A stretch of DNA of 64,000 nucleotides from Guadua angustifolia (lineage: Eukaryota > Streptophyta > Magnoliopsida > Poales > Poaceae). This document shows, piece by piece, positions 1 through 10,599 of the stretch. The DNA is taken from positions 7,605,161 to 7,669,160 of the forward strand of contig CM070517.1 in NCBI GenBank assembly GCA_036346375.1, read 5' to 3'. Below the pieces are notes generated by a model. That model did not search any database. It saw nothing but the letters and a program-made list of their open reading frames with translations, and had not been told where the DNA came from. Position 1 is the stretch's first letter. Each line of letters begins with the position of its first letter. Made by a program: the position numbers and the translations under genes.

Positions 1-515
1 ATTGATCTTATCGCTTTTAATCTAATAGGATTACCTATCAAAAGAAATGTCGCTTTATGCAAAATAACCAATTAAGCCTTTCCTTGGAATAAGCCTTGCA
101 TATAGTAATAGTCTCAGATTGTGCATGACTTGTTGAGTATGTTGTATACTTACCCTTGCATCGACAAAAACCTCGAAGAAGAAGAAGCCGTGCTACTTGG
201 AATGAAGAGTTCGTCAAGGCCAGGAGGATAAGGGTTGAGCCGCACTCAAGAGCTTCGTGGTCATGAAGAGTTCATCGCTTACTTTTGCTTCCACGATAAA
301 CCTGCTTACTTGATATTTATCGCCAAGCGTATGGCATCGTAAGGTGGCCATAAGGCCATGTAACTCGTTATTATTAATGCTTGAAGTACTTTATTTACTT
401 AATTCATTGCTGTATGATTGTGGTACTTCAACCTGCTTATCCCGTGTGTACTAGCGTGATCCCGACTAGTACGGAATACACAGAGTGTCCGAATCCGTGA
501 AAATTCAGGGCACGA
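1..515 (+). mobile_element. Plus-oriented Ty3/gypsy LTR, 3' part only
   Basis: This stretch is the reverse complement, diverged, of the first ~500 bp of the LTRs at 11156 and 20321. Shared landmarks are the cttggaataagcc block, the acttgttgagtatgttgtatact block, the three-alanine-like gaagaagaag tract and the ctagcgtgatc...actagtacggaatacac block near 440-490. It reads in the opposite direction to all other LTR elements on the left side. The LTR appears to end near 510-515 (gggcacga). No primer-binding site follows, so it is a 3' LTR or solo LTR; its beginning lies outside the window. Orientation and family are seen by comparison inside the window; the exact end is inferred. Confidence 0.7.
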
Positions 516-1483
516 AAGGTGCCTTTGCCTCTTCAAAGAGGAACCCGACACAGAGGAGGAAACGGGAACATCGTCACCGGATGGGCACTTGCCGGCGCCC
601 GAACCATCCTGGGAAGATGCCATCTGAGAGGAACCAATGAATGGAGTGAAAAAGAGGTCACAAGGAAGTATAGCTCACAATTCAAATTATGGGGCCGAGG
701 GGTACAACCCGGATACTCCGGGGTGTTTGATCCGGAGTGTCCGGATAATCCGGATACTGGATAGTCCGGGTAGTTCAGACTCAACCCCAAAAACCTAAAT
801 TGCAAATCTACCCAAATCACAATGAGCTCATTCTAGGGATTGATCTAGAGGGTGAATGGACTCTACCAATACAACCTATTTCAAGGCATCTCCAAGACTA
901 AAGAGATGGGAAAAAAGAAAAGGACTCACCGCGAAAAAAGAGAGGCAACGAGGAGGATCGCAAGCGGAGAAGCCTTCCCCCAATCTTGGAGAGCAATCCA
1001 GATACTCCGGAGGGTGAGGAGCACGCCGGAGACGAGGAGGGAACCGAGGACGACGGCTGGGGCGACGATTTGAGGGAGAGTGCAGTTGAGAAAAAAGAAA
1101 GGAGAGAGAAAAAGGAGTCCCCCGCAAGGACTTTAAAGGATACAGCTGCCTCAACTTGGATACTTCGGACATTAGTCCGGATACTCCGGACTATTCGGAG
1201 AGTCCGGATAAAAACCCCAGAATGTCCGGGTTGACACCTTCGGGAACCAACAAAGAATTAGCAAATGATGATCTTGATTAGGGCTTGCAGAAAAAGGAGA
1301 GAGGTTCTCGATGCTCTATATACTTTGTGACTAGCGAACAACCAAGCAAACAAGCTATAGTCACAGAGTAAAGAGGCTAGATCCGAAGATCAAAGATTTC
1401 AAATAACACGGAAAGTTCAAAGAAATAACTCAACTAAGATTTTCAAAAACGTTTTGCAATCATCAATCAATTGCGTGCACATT
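516..1483 (-). repeat. Downstream region or diverged 3' LTR of element F
   Basis: No gene is supported here. Two clusters of imperfect CCGGA(T/G)(A/T)(C/G)TCCGG palindromes lie at about 705-765 and 1155-1235, matching the two clusters in the 5' LTR (7085-7165 and 7870-8165). The pol stop codon at 1484-1486 is the start of TGAAATGTGCAC on the minus strand, which resembles the LTR start TGAAAGTGCATC at 8503. No obvious polypurine tract precedes it. The layout suggests a diverged LTR, but base-level similarity to 7000-8503 outside the palindromes is weak by eye. Confidence 0.45.
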
Positions 1484-2212
1484 TCAAGCCAAATTATGAG
1501 AGTCTAGAATATTTAGTCCACTACTCAAATCATAAAATCTCTTTTCATCAAGGGGCTTGGTGAAAATATCGGCTAATTGATCATTTGTACTAACATGTTG
1601 AATATCAATATCGCCTTTAGTGGAATGATCTCTTAGGAAATGATGGCGAATATCGATATACTTTGTACGGGAATGTTGGACGGGATTGTTGGCAATTTTT
1701 ATGGCGCTCTCATTGTCACACAAAAGTGGGACATGGTTATAGGTTAGGCCATAATCATTTAGGGTTTGTCTCATCCAAAGCAACTGTGCACAACAACTCC
1801 CGGCCGCTATATACTTGGCTTCGGCTGTGGATAAGGCTACAGAATTTTATTTCTTGGAGGACCAAGAGACAAGAGATCTTCCTAAAAATTGACAAGTCCC
1901 CGAAGTACTCTTCCTATCCACTTTACATCCGGCACAATCCGCATCGGAATAACCAACTAATTCAAATGATGAACCTTTTGGATACCCAAGTCCAAAATGA
2001 GGAGTGTGCACTAAATATCTCAAGATTATTTTCACGGCTACCATATGGCACTCTTTAGGAGCGGCTTGAAACCGTGCACACATGCACACACTAAGCATGA
2101 TATCGTGGCTAGATGCACAAAGGTAAAGAAGAGAACCGATCATCGAATGATATACTTTTTGGACAACCGGTTTACCTTCTTTGTCGAGGTCCAGATGTCC
2201 GTTGGCTTGCAT
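1484..2212 (-). pseudogene. Copia RNase H domain of element F
   Basis: Translation in two frames gives the copia RNase H module. The first part (1847-2212) has the MIGSLLYL motif and the GYSDADCAGC motif with the first catalytic Asp, then the DRKSTSGTCQFLG block. The second part (1484-1783) has CDNESAIKIANNP and the DIRHHFLRD block near the usual pol C-terminus. The two parts are offset, so at least one frameshift lies around 1785-1845 where the STAEAEY-type segment should be. RNase H would remove the RNA strand of the RNA-DNA hybrid during reverse transcription. Decayed. Confidence 0.85.
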
Positions 2213-2790
2213 GGGCGTTTGATTGGCTTAGCATTCTCCATACCGAACTTCTTCAGTATGTCCTTGATGTACTTGGTTTGGCATATAAAAGTTTCTTTCT
2301 TGAGTTGTTTGACTTGAAAACCGAGGAAGAACTTCAATTCGTCCATCATGGACATCTCGAATCTTTTAGTCATGATCCTGCTAAACTCTTCACACAATTG
2401 TTCATTAGTAGAGCCAAATATTATGTCATCGACATATATTTGGCAAACAAATAAATCATTATCAATGTGCTTAGTAAAGAGAGTAGGGTCGGCCTTTCCG
2501 ACTACAAAACCTTGTTCAAGGAGAAAATCTCGAAGACATTCGAACCATGCTTTTGGTGCTTATTTGAGTCCATATAGAGCCTTGTGTAGGAAGTACACAT
2601 GGTCCGGAAATTCGGGATCTTCAAAACCGGGTGGTTGCTCGACATAGACCAACTCGGAGAGTGGCCCATTCAGGAAGGCGCTTTTCACGTCCATTTGGTA
2701 CAACTTAAAATCATGGTGAGTAGCAAAAGCAAGTAATATTCTAATAGATTCAAGCCTAGCTACGGGAGCATATGTTTCATCAAAATCCAA
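2140..2790 (-). pseudogene. Copia reverse transcriptase, palm part, of element F
   Basis: The frame from 2790 carries the DETYAPVARLESIR block and the QMDVKSAFLNG motif with the first RT Asp. It then stops after ALYGLK where the family has Gln (TAA at about 2560, consistent with CAA to TAA). Downstream, the YVDD catalytic box with IIFGSTN is readable at about 2400-2435, followed by 2140-2397 with the LGFQVKQ segment. RT copies element RNA into cDNA. Function is lost through the nonsense codon and later frame breaks. Confidence 0.85.
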
Positions 2791-3734
2791 ACCTTCGATT
2801 TACGTGAAATCTTGAGCAACCAACCGGCTTTGTTTCTAGTCACAACTCTATGCTCATCTTGCTTGTTTCGAAACACCCATTTTGTTACAATCACGTTTTG
2901 CTTGGGCCTTTCGACAAGTTTCCATACTTGATTTCGCTCGAAGTTGTTTAGCTCCTCTTGCATAGCCATCACCCAATCCGGATCTTGGAGCGCTTCTTCT
3001 ACCTTAAGAGGCTCAAGAGACAAAACAAATGAGTAAAATTCATAAAAATTTGCAACTCGAGATCTAGTAGAAACTCCCTTGTTAATGTCTCCAAGAATGT
3101 TGTCGACTGGATGATCTCGTTGTATGCTTTGATGAACTCTTAGATGAGGGACAGTCGCATTTGTTCTTTGAATAGGGTCCTCATCATTTTGAGAGATGTT
3201 CAAACCATCTTGAGCTTGCCTGGATGAAGAGGGAATAGTATCCGGAGCATTACAATCCAGAAAATCCGAGGTTGAACCTGGACACTTTGGATTAGTGCGG
3301 ATACTCCAGACATCATCCCGGATATTTCGGGTTGGGGTGCTCGGGATTGCTTCTTGCTCTAGTGGTTTTACCTCCGCAATAGCCAATTTCTTGATTGCTT
3401 CACAAGGAGGTTCTTCCCTGTCGATCACATCGCAATCAACTTGTTCTACTTGAGAACCGTTAGTTTCATCAAATGTTACGTCACACGAGATTTCAACTAC
3501 ACCGGTGTTGTTGTTGAAAACCTGGTATGCGTAAGCATTTGACCCATAACCAAGTAAGAAACCTTCATCTACTTTAGGAGCAAATTTAGAAGACTTAGCT
3601 CGCTTATTGAGGATATAGCATTTGCTTCCAAAGACTCGGAAGTAGGATACATTTGGTTTCTTGCCAGTGAGTAGCTCGTACGCCGTCTTCTTTAGAATCT
3701 TGTGAAGGTATAGACGATTGGTATTATGACACAC
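2760..3734 (-). pseudogene. Copia integrase C-terminus and RT N-terminus of element F
   Basis: A 324-residue open frame starts in the integrase C-terminal part (AYELLTGKKPNVSYF, FLLGYG, the usual copia signature after the catalytic core). It passes through a low-complexity linker and reaches the RT N-terminus (EEALQDPDWVMAMQEELNNF, VWKLVERP, TKWVFRNK). The end reads in a wrong frame just before the DETYAPVA block, so one frameshift lies near 2790-2860. In the family this is a continuous polyprotein. Confidence 0.85.
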
Positions 3735-4423
3735 GGTATTGATGGCCTCAGCCCAAATGATGTCGGAGACTTGTACTCATCAAGCATTGTCCGTGCTATC
3801 TCGATGAGGGTGCGATTCTTTTTCTCGGCCACCCCATTTTGTTGAGGAGAGTAGGGGCCCCAGAACTCATGCTTGATGCCCTCCTCATCGAGATATTCCT
3901 TCACGCCGGTGTTCTTGAATTCAGTGCCGTTATCGCTTCGGATTCTTTTGATCTTGACTTCAAACTCGTTTTGTGCCCTTCTCATGAATTTCTTTAGAGT
4001 TCCTTAGGCTTCACTTTTGTCATGCAAGAAAAATACCCAAGTGAAACGAGAAAAATCATCAACAATAACGAGACCATACTTGTTTCCTCCTATACTTATA
4101 TATGCGACTGGGCCGAACAAATCCATATGGAGAATGTCCAAAGGTCTTGAGGTAGTCATCACATTCTTGACGGGATGAGGCGCTCCAACTTGCTTTCCAG
4201 CTTGACATGCACTGCATATCCTATCTTTCTCAAAAACAACATTGGTTAATCTAAGGATGTGATTGCCTTTGATGAGTTTGTGAAGGTTCCTCATACCAAC
4301 ATGAGCTAGTCGGCGATGCCATAACCATCCTATGCTAGATTTAGCCATTAAGCACGTTTCAAGGTTAATTCTATCCATAGTAAAATGCCCTTCAAATGAC
4401 CCTTGACGGCTATGAACCATCAA
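3692..4423 (-). pseudogene. Copia integrase core of element F
   Basis: The segment 4004-4423 has the GAG-pre-integrase zinc motif (H-x3-H in WHRRLAHVG, then C-x2-C in ICSACQAGK) and the first catalytic Asp in HMDLFGPV. The segment 3692-3985 has the second Asp in SDNGTEF and the Glu in GVAEKKNRT, so the D,D,E set is still readable. A TAA stop at 4004-4006 interrupts the same frame between them, at a position compatible with a C-to-T change in a Gln codon. Integrase would insert the cDNA into the chromosome. Confidence 0.87.
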
Positions 4424-4697
4424 CCCTCTTTATGACATCCACACCCTTATCACTAAACACACAATAGTAGCCCGCTTCACATAATTGAGCAACGGACAAC
4501 AAATTGTAGCTTAGTGATTCAACAAGCAAAACATTGTTTAAATGAAAATCATTTGTGATATGAATCTTACCTAAACCTACCACTTCACCTTTTCCATTGT
4601 CTCCAAAAATGATGCTTTCACTATTTATCCCATTGGCATCCATGTGTGCGAACATCGCCTTTTCTCCGGTCATATGGTGTGTACATCCGCTATCCAA
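4410..4697 (-). pseudogene. Copia aspartic protease region of element F
   Basis: The frame begins at the active-site motif DSGCTHHMTG (residues 2-11), typical of copia proteases, and continues through GDNGKGEVVGLGKI and the NLLSVAQLCEAGY block that leads to integrase. The catalytic D-S-G is intact. The protease would cleave the Gag-Pol polyprotein in the virus-like particle. It overlaps the integrase frame by a few bases in another frame, so a small indel lies near 4410-4423. Confidence 0.85.
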
Positions 4698-4741
4698 TAT
4701 CCAACTTGATCCACTGGAGATATAGACCTACAAAAAGAAAT

Positions 4742-5573
4742 TTAGATTTTTCTTTTTGGTACCCAAACTTGTTTAGGTCCGCGCACGTTAGTCACAAGAG
4801 ATTTCGGGACCCAAATAGATTGCACATGAGACGCATTGTTGGATTTACGCTCGATAGGATAAGCAACTACACGACCGAAGTTAGTTCTTTTGAGCACATA
4901 AGAGGCAAAGAAAATAGAATGAGCCTTATACTTAGAATTTTCTTCGCCCTTAACAAAGTGAATAGGCTTGTTCAATGGGGCAACCACGATGTGGCTCTTT
5001 TTGCCCTTGGGTGGAACATACCCAAGCCCATGCTTCATGAAGTTACCTTGGCGCTTACCGAGGAACTCCTCTAATCCTTTGCTTGCCTTATAGGACTTTT
5101 GAAGTCCATCTTCAAGCATTCCCTTGAGTTTCTCATTTTCATGAGCTAATACTTGGAAAGTCTCAAGGTTAGTGGCACAAGTATCAATATTAATATTATA
5201 GCATCTTGCACATCTATTGCTAGTAGAGGGTAATGAGAAATTGGAGTCACCCGTTGAGAAAATAGGAGAGCTATTCGAGAGATCAACAAGCTTTACTTCA
5301 AGAGCCTTGCAAACATCCTTTGCTTTTAGCAAGTTCCTCTACGAGTGAAGCATTGGTGATCTCAAGACTAGCTATTTCGGATTTGGTCATTTTGGAATTT
5401 TTGACTAACTCCTCATATTTTCTCCTTTCATTGGTTAGACTTTTCTCAAGCTCAAGGTTTATTTCCTTTTCAAGAATAAGCAAGTCCTCTTGAGCTTCAA
5501 GTGTAGCCTCCTTTTGCTCAACGGTTTCCTCCAGCTTCTCAATATCTTTCAAAAGCAAGTCTAATTTTTGCAT
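4742..5573 (-). pseudogene. Coiled-coil region between gag and protease of element F
   Basis: Two overlapping frames (5298-5573 and 4742-5332) cover a Glu/Lys/Leu-rich heptad-like stretch (KLEETVEQKEATLEAQEDL, SKMTKSEIASLE), then KASKGLEEFLGKRQ and GLGYVPPKGKKS. This order (coiled coil, then a GLGYVP segment just ahead of protease) is usual for Sirevirus Gag-Pol. The coiled coil probably mediates Gag self-assembly; that role is inferred. The frame changes near 5561-5573 and 5298-5332 show decay. Confidence 0.7.
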
Positions 5574-6943
5574 ATCATGGACTTGAACACACTATCATCG
5601 TCACTAGCGTCATCATTATCACTATGACATGAATCAACAATAGAAGGGGATGATGTTTTGATTGATACCTTGTGCCCCTTGGCCATAAAGCACATTGGAG
5701 CGTCTTCGTCGTCATCGCTCAAGTTGTCGAAGAGACCCTTCGACGTTGTTGAGGTAGAAGGCACGACGATGATGACGGAGGCAACTCCTTCGTCGGAGTT
5801 GGAGTTTGAGTCCCACTCCTCTCCAATGTGAGCATGTCCTTTGTGCTTGTATTGCTTGAACTTCTTGCTCCTTTCCTGATCCTTGCCCCGGTATTTGTCC
5901 TTCTTGTAAGGTTTGTCTTCCTTCTTCTCTCTTTGTGGGCATTCGGCAATGAAGTGGCCGGGCTCCCCACACTCATAGCACTTTCTTGTTGAGTGCTTTC
6001 CTCTTGATTTGTTCCATTGGTTTTTGGAGTGGCTCCCCGGCTTGTAGCCCTTCTTCTTGAGAATTTTTTTGAATCTTCTCACAAGCAAGGCCATATCATC
6101 ATTGGTTAAGGGACCACTTGACTCTTCATCATCACTAGTGCTCTCTTCCGCTTCCCGCACAATCTTGACTGCCTTCAAAGCAATACCTTTCTTCTTTCCT
6201 GACTTGAGCTCTTCCACCAATTCTGCTTTCTTGATCATCATCTCATCCATCATTAACCTCCCAATTACATCAAGGGGTGTGAGCGTGTCGAAGTTTGGTC
6301 GATCACGAATGAGTTGCACCAAATTGCAATTGGTGGGGGTGATCACTCGAAGGATGATCTTGACGACGGCCTTGTCGGTGAGGTCGGTACACCCAAGGCC
6401 CTTGGCTTGGTTCACCAACACCATCAAGTGGTCGAACATCTTCATGTATGACTCTCCTTCTTCCAAAGTGAATCTGCTTAGCTCACCAATAATGAGCTCA
6501 ATCTTGGACTCACGGACGCTTGATATGCCTTCATGAGTGACCATAAGTCTTTCCCAAATAGCCTTTGTATCTTCAAGACTGTCGACTCGGTTGAACTCGG
6601 AGTCGCTTAAGGCATTAAACAAGGCATTGACGGCCAAGTCATTGAAGTGTTGTGCCTTCTTTTCTTCGGGAGTGAGCTTGTTTGGATCCGTAGCTTTAAA
6701 ACCTGTTTCAACAATCTCCCAAATACACGGGTGAAGTGATCTCAAGTACATCTTTATTTTATTTTTCCATGCGGCATAGCGAGTACCATCGAAATAAGGT
6801 GCTCTACCGGACGATACGGAAACATAAGGTGAAGAGCTTGAGACTCCAAGAGTAGGATATTCATATGGAATCTCAACCCCTTTGCCGGAACCCGTGGCCT
6901 TGTCTTGGTCACGGCTTTCGTCAACCTTCTCTATTAGCGACAT
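5561..6943 (-). CDS. gag: Copia Gag polyprotein of element F, open frame
   Basis: An uninterrupted 460-residue frame. The start MSLIEKVDESR lies 41 bp downstream of the PBS, as expected for the first ATG of the transcript. Features in order are: the capsid-like UBN2/gag domain at about residues 45-230 (YFDGTRYAAWKNKI, LNALFNALSDSEFNRV), an acidic hinge (EESTSDDEESS), a basic stretch, one zinc knuckle CYECGEPGHFIAEC at about residue 320, and an acidic tail. Gag packages the RNA in virus-like particles. It is the only long intact retrotransposon frame in the window, although the pol that should follow is broken. Confidence 0.85.
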   Translation of the reverse strand: MSLIEKVDESRDQDKATGSGKGVEIPYEYPTLGVSSSSPYVSVSSGRAPYFDGTRYAAWKNKIKMYLRSLHPCIWEIVETGFKATDPNKLTPEEKKAQHFNDLAVNALFNALSDSEFNRVDSLEDTKAIWERLMVTHEGISSVRESKIELIIGELSRFTLEEGESYMKMFDHLMVLVNQAKGLGCTDLTDKAVVKIILRVITPTNCNLVQLIRDRPNFDTLTPLDVIGRLMMDEMMIKKAELVEELKSGKKKGIALKAVKIVREAEESTSDDEESSGPLTNDDMALLVRRFKKILKKKGYKPGSHSKNQWNKSRGKHSTRKCYECGEPGHFIAECPQREKKEDKPYKKDKYRGKDQERSKKFKQYKHKGHAHIGEEWDSNSNSDEGVASVIIVVPSTSTTSKGLFDNLSDDDEDAPMCFMAKGHKVSIKTSSPSIVDSCHSDNDDASDDDSVFKSMICKN

Positions 6944-6984
6944 CTTAATTTCTCCAAGCGGTTAAGCCAAAACTACGGAGATTT

Positions 6985-6997
6985 GGCTCTGATACCA
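6985..6997 (-). other. PBS of element F (initiator Met tRNA)
   Basis: The plus strand reads ggctctgatacca, so the minus strand is TGGTATCAGAGCC, the classic site complementary to the 3' end of plant initiator methionine tRNA. It lies 2 bp from the LTR edge at 7000. It primes minus-strand cDNA synthesis. Confidence 0.9.
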
Positions 6998-6999
6998 AT

Positions 7000-8503
7000 T
7001 GAAAGGACCGGAGATGTCGCCTAGAGGGGGGGTGAATAGGCGAATTAAAATTTTACAGCAAAATAAAATCACCCGAGTATATCAGCCCGGAGTGTCCGAG
7101 GTATGATCCGGATACTCCGGAGTATCCAGACTATCCGGGGTCAGTAGTCCGGACTATCCGGGTTGGTCACCTCGAAATGAGATTTTAAATCTCTTCAATT
7201 TTTCAACAAACTAATTGAAGACAAGTAATCTAAACACTATCAGGTACCTGGAGAAGGTATAGATCTAGAACCAAACACAGTAGGAAAGTAGATCGGGGCT
7301 TTCAAATGTCCAAAACCACAAACCCTAGCAAAACCAAAGGAAGAACACGAAGACAGTGATTTTTACCCGAAGATCGGATTCTTGAAGGGAATCCTACTTC
7401 TCCGTTGAGGCGACACCAAGCCGGGGTCTCTTTCAACCCTAATCCTCTCGGTGTTGCACAAATGCATTCGCCGGTCTTCACTCCTTGTCTCTTTCCTTTC
7501 GGAGGCGAGACTTGCCTTCACAAATTTCCGGGGCTCACCACACCAAGTATTGGAGGCTCCCAGTGACTCCTTGCCATCTAAGAGCCCTTCAAACTCCAAG
7601 AGTAACAAATACGTCGCGAAATCTTCTTGGAGGATGAATCTTGTGCTCAAGAATGAAAGATGCAAGCTCAAATTACTCAAATCCACTCTTTTCTCCCCAA
7701 AGATTCAAATCAAACACTAGATTCAAGTGGAGAAGGAGACTAGGGCTCAAGAGAGTGTGAGAGTGAGAGCTTGAGAGCAAATGGATGAAATAATGGAGCT
7801 CCCCTCCTGGTAGGTGGGGAGTGAGGGCTTAAATAGGGGCTCCAAAATCCAACCGTTGTGAGAGGGTTGCGCACAACCTGGAGTATCCGGACTTACAACC
7901 CGGACACTCCGGATTGGTGATGAAATAGTTCGTACCGAAGGGGTTAACCCGGAGTGTCTGGACTAAAACCCCGGATACTCCAGACTGACCCGGATACTCC
8001 GGACCGTTTTCACCCGGAGTGTCCGGACTCACTTAACCCGGAGTATTCGGACTCACTTAACCCGGAGTATTCGGACTAAACCCTGGATACTCCGGATTAA
8101 TGAGTAAGCAGCCACCGAGGATGTCAACCCGGAGTGTTCGGACCAAATGTCCGGATACTCCGGCCTGACCCACTCGGCCAGAAGGGTACATTTGAAGGAA
8201 ATGCAATGATTTAAGTTCTTTTGCTATGCAATTTTCTTCCTTTGAGCACAAGTATATCCTAGAAGCGATTTCCGTCGTATCCCCCTTAATAGTACGGCTA
8301 TCTTTAGACTCAATTAAATAGAAAAAATACAACAAAAGTCTTGATGCCATCTTCACCAATTTTAAATGCGGTAGGGATCTCCAATCTCTTTCTCATGATG
8401 ATATAATCTCGATCTCTGCATAGATTCTCACTTAACCATTAGTATTTTCTAATTGTGTTGTCATTAATCAGCAAAACTCTTAAGGGGCCTAGATGCACTT
8501 TCA
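7000..8503 (-). mobile_element. 5' LTR of element F with palindromic repeats
   Basis: The LTR is bounded by TGAAAG at 7000 and CTTTCA at 8503, a 6-bp inverted repeat. The PBS is at the inner edge and element E integrase at the outer edge. It is 1504 bp. Two clusters of CCGGATACTCCGG/CCGGAGTGTCCGGA-like units occur (7085-7165 and 7870-8165). Similar tandem palindromes have been described in the LTR promoters of maize Sireviruses. The outer end (minus-strand TGAAAGTGCATCTAGGCC) is a common grass copia LTR start. Incidental ORFs inside it are not genes. Confidence 0.85.
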
Positions 8504-9447
8504 GGTGTACTCCTTTCATTGGGGATACTTTCAGATATACATATTCATCAGATTGGAATTTTAATTCCCACCTACGCTTATCGGTGTAGCTCTTTGCCTG
8601 CTTTGAGCAGTTATTGGCCTTTCATGGATAATTTTAATCTTCTCATCATTTTGACGAATCAACTCAAGACTTATTAATGATTTCTCTCCCACTTCATACC
8701 AGCAAATTGGGAACCTACACCTTCTACCATATAGAGCTTCATATAGGGCCATTTGAATGCTAGCTTGGTAGCTATTGTTATATGCAAACTCCGCTAGATG
8801 AAGGTACTTGTCCCAACTTTCTTTAAAATTCAGCACACGGGCTCTTAGCATATCTTATAAATTTTGATTCACCCTCTCTTTTTATCCATTAGTTTATGGG
8901 TGATAAGCAGTGCTGAATTATATTTCAACTGGGTTCCTAAGGCAGTTTGCAAACTTCCCTTGAAATTAGAGGTAAAGATTGAACCTCTATTTGATGTAAT
9001 GGTTTTAGGGACTCCATGAAGTGTGATTATCTATTCAATATAAATCTCGACCAACCTATGAGCTGAATACTTCTGATTAATGGTAAGAAAGTGAGCAAAC
9101 TTGGTGAGTCTGTCTACTAAGACCCATATAGCATCTTTCTTAGCCTGGGTTCTAGATAGGCCGGTAATAAAATCCATACAGACGTCCTCCCATTTCCACT
9201 CAAGAATTTGGAGAGGCTGTAACAAGCCTGCAGGACACTGATGTTCAGCTTTAACCTTTTGACAGGTGTCACACTTACTCACATATTCTTCAATCTCTTT
9301 CTTCATACCACTCCACCAAAAATTTTCTTTTAGATCCTTATACATCTTAGTGCTCCTAGGATGGATAGAGTACAGAGTATGATGGGCTTCTTTAAGAATA
9401 GTGGTTCTAATCTCTGTATCTTTGGGAACACAGATGCGATTATGCAA
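8504..9447 (-). pseudogene. Gypsy integrase of element E, cut by element F
   Basis: The segment 9031-9447 encodes the integrase zinc domain (H-x-H in LYSIHPRSTKMY and C-x2-C in KCDTCQKVKAEH) and the first catalytic Asp in VCMDFITGLS, then ends in a stop. The segment 8561-8851 holds the YLHLAEFAYNNSYQ and YEALYGRRCR blocks. After QSRQ a one-base frame change occurs; in the next frame the sequence continues as KSYTDKRRWELKF and VYLKVSPMKGVH up to 8504, where the LTR of F begins. The middle part with the second Asp and Glu (8852-9030) is degraded. The rest of the C-terminus is not in the window. Confidence 0.85.
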
Positions 9448-9487
9448 ATCTTAGACTTCCCTCTTTATCTAAAGTGAACTTAGAAGG

Positions 9488-9789
9488 CTAACCAGACATG
9501 ATCCTCTGAGTTCTTTGCAGAATGAAACTATTTGTTACTTGTTTTCCTTTGATTTGATCTAAAAGAGTTGATTGGATAGAAAGAGCAGATAGCATAGCTG
9601 TAGATGAGGATATGCAAAAGCTAATCTCCATTTTAGCCAATTCCTTAATTAGCTCAGACATGAAGTTTTGCATGGTTAGACTATTGCATTGAGCCTTTCT
9701 ACTCAATACATCAGCTACCACATTTGCCTTTCTTGGGTGGTAGTTGATTGAGAGGTCATAATCCTTAATGAGTTCTACCCATCTGCGTT
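9488..9789 (-). pseudogene. RNase H tail of element E, left of element D
   Basis: The frame reads RRWVELIKDYDLSINYHP, KANVVADVLSRKAQ, the usual end of gypsy RNase H with the VADVLSR motif. The sequence upstream (LNMRQ) is found 29 kb away at about 38910-38925, on the other side of element D. Joining across the 5-bp duplication gives a continuous RNase H, which shows that D and everything in it inserted here. Confidence 0.9.
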
Positions 9790-10328
9790 TGTCGATGGTT
9801 GTGACCGACAATGAAGAAGAGAGAATGGGGCAAGGCGAAAGATCTAAGTCTGATGGTAATGCAAGACACAGAGCAATTTTTACCCAGGTTCGAGCTCTCC
9901 AATGGAGATAACACCCTAGTCCTGCATTCGTTGTTTCTAGTGTAAGTATGAGTGTTCTTGTTTTACAAGCTCTCTAGTACAGATGATCCTCCCTTTTGTC
10001 TAGGGTTCCTTCTCTCTATATACACCGGCCAGGTGTCGCCGGCACTACCTTTGGGGTTGTTGGGGGCAGCAGAGCAGCAGAGGCGTTTGGGGGCAGGAAG
10101 ACCGCCTCAGAGTGCCCGACCAGCACAAGAGCGCAGAGCAGCGTCGCCCGTTGCAAAGGTACTGGCGCTGTCTACCTACCCTTGTCGCTTGCACCTCCCG
10201 ATCTTCTTTCGTCTGGTGCAGCTGAGACCTTCCGGAAGCTCCTCCTTTTTACATGGTTGGCTCGGCCCACCCCCATGGGCTGATCCGGTCGGCCCGTTAA
10301 CTAGATACCCGGTCTCATAGCTTCCACA
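9790..10328 (-). mobile_element. 3' LTR of element D
   Basis: 539 bp, TGTCGATGG to CTTCCACA on the plus strand. The first ~230 bp are nearly identical to 38352-38580; the middle (about 10030-10210) has more changes and small indels relative to 38590-38770. The outer flank is GCGTT in element E. Confidence 0.9.
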
Positions 10329-10599
10329 GCAGCCCCGAGTGCTTTGTGACCAAGCCGTCCCTTTTAGGTCCGCCTTTTGCCCGCCGCAATGCTCTCCCGT
10401 CAGCGTGTTGCTTGGAGGGGAGGTCGTGAAGGACTCTATTACCTCGCGCTAACTTTCCCGAGTGGTACGTAGCCCGGTTTGCCATGGCCTTGGGGATCGG
10501 TCTGCCTGTGGGGTGTATCCCTGTCCGTGAGTGGCAGTCAGCTTAGCCTGGCGGAACACCTTGGTTTGGTATGAGGGCGCCCTTGTCCGCTCATGTCGG
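10329..10599 (-). other. 3' untranslated spacer of element D
   Basis: Moderately GC-rich DNA directly inside the D 3' LTR. The first bases (gcagccccgagtgc) should include the polypurine tract region on the minus strand, but no clean purine run is visible. No gene is supported. Confidence 0.5.

Larger units (their letters stand above)
516..8503 (-). mobile_element. Element F: Sirevirus-like Ty1/copia retrotransposon
   Basis: Copia domain order is seen on the minus strand: gag (5561-6943), coiled-coil region (4742-5573), protease (4410-4697), integrase (3692-4423 and on), RT (2140-3300) and RNase H (1484-2212). Integrase precedes RT, which defines Ty1/copia. The 5' LTR is 7000-8503 and an initiator-Met PBS is at 6985-6997. 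Palindromic CCGGA-type repeats in the LTR and the RNase H sequence fit the Sirevirus lineage of grasses. The element cuts the integrase end of element E at 8503/8504. Its 3' end is not clean: the 516-1486 stretch is either downstream non-coding DNA or a strongly diverged LTR. Pol is broken by stops and frame changes; gag is open. Confidence 0.85.
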
